A model generated the notes under the pieces. The model saw nothing but the letters and a program-made list of their open reading frames with translations, had not been told where the DNA came from and did no database searches. Below, one piece after another: positions 5,459-9,855 of a DNA stretch of 9,855 nt (the first letter of the stretch is position 1; each line of letters opens with the position of its first letter). Source of the DNA: Bacteroidota bacterium (GTDB lineage Bacteria; Bacteroidota; Ignavibacteria; Kapaibacteriales; UBA2268); NCBI GenBank assembly GCA_024280675.1, contig JAJRPT010000015.1, positions 1-9,855 of the forward strand. The letters are read 5' to 3'. A program made the position numbers and the translations under genes.

Positions 5459-6802
5459 TTAAAGCCCGTATTCATTTATGTAATCTAGTATTTTATCCAC
5501 GTAAATATTTTCTGTCTCTCCATACCATTCGCCCTTTGGAATAAAAATCAATGAGCCATAGGAACTAGGGTCACCAGATTGGAATTTGGAGCTGGATATT
5601 TCCGTTTTTTCCTCTGGACGAAACTCATTATCGATGTCATGAACCACAAATGAGCAACCCCATTCTCTTTGTTCGCCCTCTCCAAAAGGGGGCGAGTCAA
5701 GTCCAAAGAGTGAAAATGGAATTCTGAACTTAACAATATACCCATCTTCTGTTTGTTTGGAAGTGGCTCTTATCTCTGAGGTAGGGTTTCTTTTTTGTTT
5801 GCTGGTATTGTCATTATTTGAACTCACAAGCACGTGGGCTCTTTTCTCTGCGAAATCTCCTAAATAGACGGAGAATTTATAAATGCCACTTGTTTCTGTT
5901 CTTCTCAAATCAACTTCATTGCCAAACTTATTTATGAGCCTGTTTACGCTCCCCGCTCTTTGTTCCATCTCTAGCCAAAGATCAACATAATCGGACGTGC
6001 AATCCAGACAGGAAGGCACAACAACATGGTCATCGACAACCCTTACACTAAAATACAGGTAACGAGAATCGTAGGCAGATTTGGCATAAAATGAAACATC
6101 TTCTTGGTCTTCTCTGTCGTAGGCCCCTTTCCCCACAAATTCTGTGGAAGAAGAAAATATTTCATTATTATATGATTTAAAAAACTGCCTAGGCCGTTCA
6201 TAACTTGGTAGGGTTAGGAAATTTGCGTCAAGCTCAATCTTTCCATTACTGTTGCGTATAATTTTTTCTCTTGTTGTCAAATCAGAAAAATTACGGTAAG
6301 TCTCGTGAGTGAATTTGCCTACCTTAGCCGTCTTAAACTCATCGGCTTGTGCCAAAACTCCAAAATCGAAATTATATCCTTTAATCGACCAGTGATATTT
6401 AGCACTTTTCTGAGTTATGTAACAAGCATTATCCCTAATCACAATTCCAACTTCGAGTGGAATCTCAAGAAAATCCCTCTCCACCTCGGCAACCTTGACA
6501 AGAAAGCCCTCAATATCTACAAACATGAACACGTGAATTTTTCGTGAAGGACTAGAAAACTTCTTCACAGCAAATGCTAAATCGTAATAGCCATCCCCAG
6601 AAAAATCCCCAACATCCCAACCCCAAATTCTGTAGGAAGAACCTGTTGGAAGCTCTTTTGCAATATCGGCCATAAGAACAGGATCGAAATACCTTTCTAT
6701 CTTTGGTTGCAACTCTTGGAATGTCATGCCCGATTGTGCGTTAATAAGAGCAAATTGTCCAATAATAAACAATAGTACAATAATGTTAAAAAATATTCTC
6801 AT
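5459..6802 (-). CDS. Secreted protein with an FG-GAP-like motif and a C-terminal CBM9-like domain, function unknown
   Basis: The 447-residue protein begins with a Sec signal peptide: positive start, hydrophobic core 3-20 and a likely cut after NA at about residue 22, with no lipobox. Residues 61-78 read GWDVGDFSGDGYYDLAFA. This is an FG-GAP/VCBS-type calcium-loop motif (Asp66, Ser68, Asp70, Asp74) of the kind seen in extracellular beta-propellers, but only one clear copy is present. From about 215 to 422 the protein resembles CBM9-like beta-sandwiches: AYDSRYLYFSVRVVDD (243-258), DYVDLWLE (271-278), DGYIVKFRIPFSLFG (353-367) and a final YGSLIF. Cys265 and Cys268 form a CxxC that could be a disulfide. 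A CBM9-like fold alone does not prove sugar binding. No enzyme domain is visible. It is divergent from the pirin-like gene and probably has its own promoter. The start is fixed by the signal peptide. Confidence 0.85.
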   Translation of the reverse strand: MRIFFNIIVLLFIIGQFALINAQSGMTFQELQPKIERYFDPVLMADIAKELPTGSSYRIWGWDVGDFSGDGYYDLAFAVKKFSSPSRKIHVFMFVDIEGFLVKVAEVERDFLEIPLEVGIVIRDNACYITQKSAKYHWSIKGYNFDFGVLAQADEFKTAKVGKFTHETYRNFSDLTTREKIIRNSNGKIELDANFLTLPSYERPRQFFKSYNNEIFSSSTEFVGKGAYDREDQEDVSFYAKSAYDSRYLYFSVRVVDDHVVVPSCLDCTSDYVDLWLEMEQRAGSVNRLINKFGNEVDLRRTETSGIYKFSVYLGDFAEKRAHVLVSSNNDNTSKQKRNPTSEIRATSKQTEDGYIVKFRIPFSLFGLDSPPFGEGEQREWGCSFVVHDIDNEFRPEEKTEISSSKFQSGDPSSYGSLIFIPKGEWYGETENIYVDKILDYINEYGL

Positions 6803-6835
6803 ACAATAAAATTTCTATTCATAATTTCGTCAATC

Positions 6836-6841
6836 ATTATA
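6836..6841 (-). promoter_or_regulatory. Candidate -10 element for the secreted CBM9-like gene
   Basis: On the minus strand this reads TATAAT, about 34 bases before the start codon at 6802. No good -35 hexamer is spaced correctly upstream. The region is very AT-rich, so a chance match is quite possible. Confidence 0.25.
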
Positions 6842-6881
6842 TAAGCAAAATTAATTAATATTATTGATTTTTATTATTTTG

Positions 6882-6910
6882 TTGATATAAATTGTACAAA
6901 TTCTTATAAA
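6882..6910 (+). promoter_or_regulatory. Candidate sigma70-type promoter for the pirin-like gene
   Basis: TTGATA (6882-6887) and TATAAA (6905-6910) are separated by exactly 17 bases, the ideal spacing for a housekeeping promoter. They would start transcription near 6917, about 60 bases before the pirin ATG. The spacer contains the 8-base palindrome TTGTACAA (6892-6899), where a repressor could act. In Bacteroidota the housekeeping sigma factor prefers a different consensus (TTTG and TAnnTTTG), so the call depends on the organism. Confidence 0.35.
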
Positions 6911-6977
6911 TAATTCTAGGTGGCAACGTTATTGCTTCAAACAAAAAGATTGACAGCTTACCTTATTAAACTATTAA

Positions 6978-7739
6978 ATGCCCGTAAAAATAATTCCATA
7001 CAAATCCCAAGCCCTGAGTAAACTTCAAAATGGTAATTTAGAAGAAAACAAGCCCATTGGCTTTACAGCCGATATGAAAGCGGTTCGCCCCTACTCAAAT
7101 ATTTTCTACTGGGCAAACACTTGGACCGACATGGGGGCAGAACTCAGCAAACACCCACACCAAGGATTTGAAATCTTCACTTATGTTCTGAGCGGTAATT
7201 GGGAACATTTCGATGAGAAAAAAAATACATGGATAAGTCTTTCACCAGGCGATGTCCACATAATCAAAGCAGGCTCGGGCATTGCACATTCTGAGAAATT
7301 CCATCCAGATACTCAAATTTTCCAAATCTGGTTCGACCCAAACTTGAAGAAGTCATTGGCTCGTCCATCTTCTTGCCAGATGATTTCTTCGGACAAGTTT
7401 TATTCCGAAGAGATACCAAACCTAACAAGTAAAATAATTTGCGACGAAGAATGGGACGCACCTCTCAAACTTGAGAGCGAAAAAATCACTATAAAAGACA
7501 ATAAAATCACCCCAGGGCTAAAGAAATACAGGCTAGACCCACAGATGTACTATTCTTGGTATTTGCTCAAAGGCGAGCTTGAGATAAGCAATCAGATTAT
7601 TCGCCGAAATGATTTTTTCATTGTCAAGGGTGAACGAGCATTTGATTTCCATGTATCTCGTCACGCACGTCTTTTCGTAGTCAGCTCACCCATCAAACCC
7701 AGCTATAACACTTATCTTGAGCTAAAATCCAGAAGATGA
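6978..7739 (+). CDS. Pirin family bicupin protein, YhhW-like
   Basis: Pirins are two-domain cupins that bind one metal, usually iron, in the N-terminal cupin. Bacterial YhhW-type members show quercetin 2,3-dioxygenase activity in vitro, though their natural role is mostly unknown. The 253-residue protein has the full N-terminal signature: KHPHQGFEIFTYVLSG (58-73) followed by GDVHIIKAGSGIAHSE (91-106). His59, His61, His104 and Glu106 are the expected four metal ligands. The QIWFDP segment (116-121) and the HSE ending are more like E. coli YhhW than human pirin. The C-terminal cupin (about 170-250) lacks such a site, as usual. The ATG at 6978 gives a colinear start with an A-rich leader and no strong ribosome-binding site. 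It ends 8 bases from the convergent YfhO-like gene. No flavonoid or redox gene neighbours it, so a substrate cannot be suggested. Confidence 0.93.
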   Translation: MPVKIIPYKSQALSKLQNGNLEENKPIGFTADMKAVRPYSNIFYWANTWTDMGAELSKHPHQGFEIFTYVLSGNWEHFDEKKNTWISLSPGDVHIIKAGSGIAHSEKFHPDTQIFQIWFDPNLKKSLARPSSCQMISSDKFYSEEIPNLTSKIICDEEWDAPLKLESEKITIKDNKITPGLKKYRLDPQMYYSWYLLKGELEISNQIIRRNDFFIVKGERAFDFHVSRHARLFVVSSPIKPSYNTYLELKSRR

Positions 7740-7747
7740 TTCTATTA

Positions 7748-9855
7748 TTATTTCTTTCTTTTCTTAGCAATCAAAAATATTGAGAGAATGGAACCTAGCA
7801 AAGTGACGATGCTGATAATTCCACCATTTGCTAGTGCTTTCGACTCGTATTTATATTCAATTCGGTGAGTGCCAGCCTCAAGTTCAATTCCACGAAGAGC
7901 ATAATTCACTCTCAATATCTCTAGCTCCTCTCCATTGCCATAAGCCTTCCAATCATGGTAGAATATTTCAGAGTTTACAAAAATACAATCCGAACTCACC
8001 CGCACCTCATAAACATATTCATTGGCATCATAGCTCAATAGTTTAGGTTCATCTTTATTCTTTTCACTTGTATTTCTTTTATAAGACAATTTTGGTTTCT
8101 GCTCCAAAATCACGGTGGAGCGGTAGTCAATAGTTTCATTTTCCATTAACTCACGAAGCCCCTCAGAATTTTCAACACGGTAGTCTCTTACCACCCAAGC
8201 GTGAGGGAATCTGTCAGGGTTTTCAGCAAATCTGGGCTGTCCATCCATTCCAATAATTATTTCATACTTCATCGCCATAATATCATGGCTTGTTTCTCTT
8301 GATTCCAAATAAACCGACGGTCTTTTGAGAATAAGTGGATTGTAACCCTCTGCCATCATAATTCCAGAAACCAGTCCTTGGTTTCGGTTCATTGCCATGA
8401 ATGGTGGATCATAAATCCTGCTATTAACCCTGAAGAAATCATTAAGCGGGTTGGACTTGAATGCCGACTGCATCTGCGGATTTAGTCTGTATTTATCTTC
8501 TGGATTTGTAGGACTCGAAAGAAATGAAGAGTTGGTGACAAACAAATCGGCAAAAACTAGAACAGTCATCATATATCCAAGATATGGAATATTCTTCCTT
8601 GATTTTGCCACAAAAACTATTAGCCCTAAAATTAAAAAGCCAATAAATAATTTTAGATATAAATCAGCAGATATTAGATTTTCTATTTGAGGTGGCATCC
8701 CAAGAGATTCGTTGAAAATGCCAGATACACTCAAAATGAGCAATAACAAAACAAGCAAAACTATAACCAGCACAGGCTTGAACAACTCTTTTCCACCCTT
8801 CAATACCCTGTCAAAGCCAAAACCACTGAGCAGTGACATGGAAAATATTACAAAGAACATCATCCGTGCTGGATTACGAAAAGCCCCAAATAGTGGAAGA
8901 TTGAAAAATATATCAAAGATAAAACTATTTTTACCGAGTGCAAATAGAAATCCAAATACAGTCGTTCCAATCAAAAATGGGATATAGTTGAAATTTATAT
9001 TTTTATCTTTATTCGTAAAAAATAAGACAATGGCAATAAGTCCAAGGGTAAAAGATGCAATACCAAAATAAAAGCCAGTTTCCCAGAAATAGTGCATTCT
9101 TCGCCCTTCCTCAAATTCCAAATACCAAGTATTTTGCTCATTTGGATTGGGCACGACTTTACCAAAAATCTCTGGGCTAATAAAGGCAAGTGACTGTTTC
9201 CACTGCAAAGACCCTTCGGATGCTTTTTCATAACTGATTTGCTCACGCTGGGAATGTTCTGCCATTTCGCTGGTGGGGAGCATCTGCACCGCAAATATTC
9301 CACCCGCAATAATAAATGGCAAGACTCCTCTGGCCAAAGATGCAATTAGTTTAGCCCTTAGATTTCCTTTATCTTTTAGAGAAGAGAAAAGAATCCACAG
9401 AAAATATATTCCTAAGAAGAGTGAAATATAGAGAGTACTTTGTGGATGACCACTGAGCATCACAAATCCGAATAATAACCCAGATATGATTGATTTTCTG
9501 GTATTAGACTCTTGCAACCCCATACTATAAAACATTAAAATGAGCGGAAACCACCCAAGATGATAAACCATCATCGGGTGAATTGCATGAAAGACCAAGA
9601 GGCTTGAAAATGCGTAAGAGGCGGCGCCAATGAGTGCTCCCACAAGAGATATTTTCCAATATCTTGCGAGCAAAAAGAAAGTGATTTGAGCAATTAGGAA
9701 GTGGGAAATGATTTGCATCTGAAGTATATTCACTGGCAAATGCCCATCGTTGCCCACAAATAAATTTAATACCCTGTTGAGTGGGTAGAAAAATCCAACT
9801 TGCAGATCGGCCAAAAAAGGCATACCATGAAACGAGTATGGATTCCAGTGAGGCA
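7748..9855 (-). CDS. YfhO-family polytopic membrane protein, N-terminus cut off by the window edge
   Basis: The reading frame stays open from its stop (7748-7750) to the right end. The codons before the ATG at 9823 read PHWNPYSFHG, matching the conserved YfhO segment (WNPYxFxGMPFLADxQxGxFYPLN), so that ATG is internal and the true start lies outside. About 700 residues are visible, probably missing an initial signal-anchor helix and loop. Numbering from the internal Met, many hydrophobic helices run from about 33 to 430, with GHPQ (125-128), QMLPTSEMAEHSQR (180-193), SPEIFG (216-221) and FRNPAR (315-320). A large exported domain follows (about 440-660) with PHAWVV (540-545) and DWKAYGNG (624-631). 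A last helix (about 667-686) ends in a basic tail. YfhO proteins have a GT-C-like architecture. In Bacillus one is implicated in glycosylating lipoteichoic acid, but the Gram-negative role is unknown. Lipid-linked sugar transfer is a plausible inference. Confidence 0.92.
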   Translation of the reverse strand, partial: PHWNPYSFHGMPFLADLQVGFFYPLNRVLNLFVGNDGHLPVNILQMQIISHFLIAQITFFLLARYWKISLVGALIGAASYAFSSLLVFHAIHPMMVYHLGWFPLILMFYSMGLQESNTRKSIISGLLFGFVMLSGHPQSTLYISLFLGIYFLWILFSSLKDKGNLRAKLIASLARGVLPFIIAGGIFAVQMLPTSEMAEHSQREQISYEKASEGSLQWKQSLAFISPEIFGKVVPNPNEQNTWYLEFEEGRRMHYFWETGFYFGIASFTLGLIAIVLFFTNKDKNINFNYIPFLIGTTVFGFLFALGKNSFIFDIFFNLPLFGAFRNPARMMFFVIFSMSLLSGFGFDRVLKGGKELFKPVLVIVLLVLLLLILSVSGIFNESLGMPPQIENLISADLYLKLFIGFLILGLIVFVAKSRKNIPYLGYMMTVLVFADLFVTNSSFLSSPTNPEDKYRLNPQMQSAFKSNPLNDFFRVNSRIYDPPFMAMNRNQGLVSGIMMAEGYNPLILKRPSVYLESRETSHDIMAMKYEIIIGMDGQPRFAENPDRFPHAWVVRDYRVENSEGLRELMENETIDYRSTVILEQKPKLSYKRNTSEKNKDEPKLLSYDANEYVYEVRVSSDCIFVNSEIFYHDWKAYGNGEELEILRVNYALRGIELEAGTHRIEYKYESKALANGGIISIVTLLGSILSIFLIAKKRKK

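Noticed and set aside
6950..6977. TTGACA (6950-6955) with TATTAA (6972-6977) as a promoter for the pirin-like gene
   Set aside because: It would start transcription inside the coding region, after the ATG at 6978.
8451..8987. Plus-strand open frames of about 80-90 codons inside the YfhO-like gene
   Set aside because: They are opposite a strongly supported gene, have unlike-protein composition and no ribosome-binding site. They are antisense shadows.
9821..9823. ATG at 9823 as the start of the YfhO-like gene
   Set aside because: Codons before it are open to the window edge and encode the conserved WNPYSF segment of the family, so this Met is internal.

Overview
The window is AT-rich, gene-dense bacterial DNA. 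It looks like ordinary chromosome, with no transposase, integrase, CRISPR array, tRNA, rRNA or phage gene. The gene content suits an aerobic Gram-negative bacterium: complex I NuoD, YajC, an outer-membrane-type lipoprotein with a c-type haem motif, a Sec-exported protein with a CBM9-like fold and a YfhO-family membrane protein. The weak Shine-Dalgarno sequences at most starts and the protein flavour suggest the Bacteroidota/Chlorobiota lineage, possibly a Kapabacteria- or Ignavibacteria-like organism. That placement is an inference, because no marker gene settles it.

Left part (1-5454), all on the + strand: bases 1-196 hold no gene I can support. Next come a 55-residue membrane protein with a very basic tail (197-364), nuoD standing alone (476-1753), a LiuC-like methylglutaconyl-CoA hydratase (1896-2666), yajC (2706-3053), a ribBA-type gene whose second half has lost its zinc and catalytic residues (3176-4297), greA (4357-4830) and a haem lipoprotein 15 bases behind greA (4846-5454). 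These are housekeeping functions from unrelated pathways: respiration, leucine breakdown, protein export, riboflavin synthesis and transcript rescue. They share an orientation but not a pathway.

Right part (5459-9855): genes alternate in direction. A secreted FG-GAP plus CBM9-like protein (minus strand) ends 4 bases from the haem lipoprotein. It is divergent from a pirin/YhhW-family bicupin (plus strand) across a 175-base AT-rich region with a good promoter candidate. The pirin gene converges, with an 8-base gap, on a large YfhO-family gene (minus strand) that runs off the right edge, so its N-terminus is missing.

No stretch longer than 300 bases lacks a gene. I found no convincing new multi-gene system. 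The best leads are the RibBX-like protein with a degenerate GTP cyclohydrolase II half, the undescribed small membrane protein before nuoD, the isolated nuoD, and the two exported proteins of unknown role.
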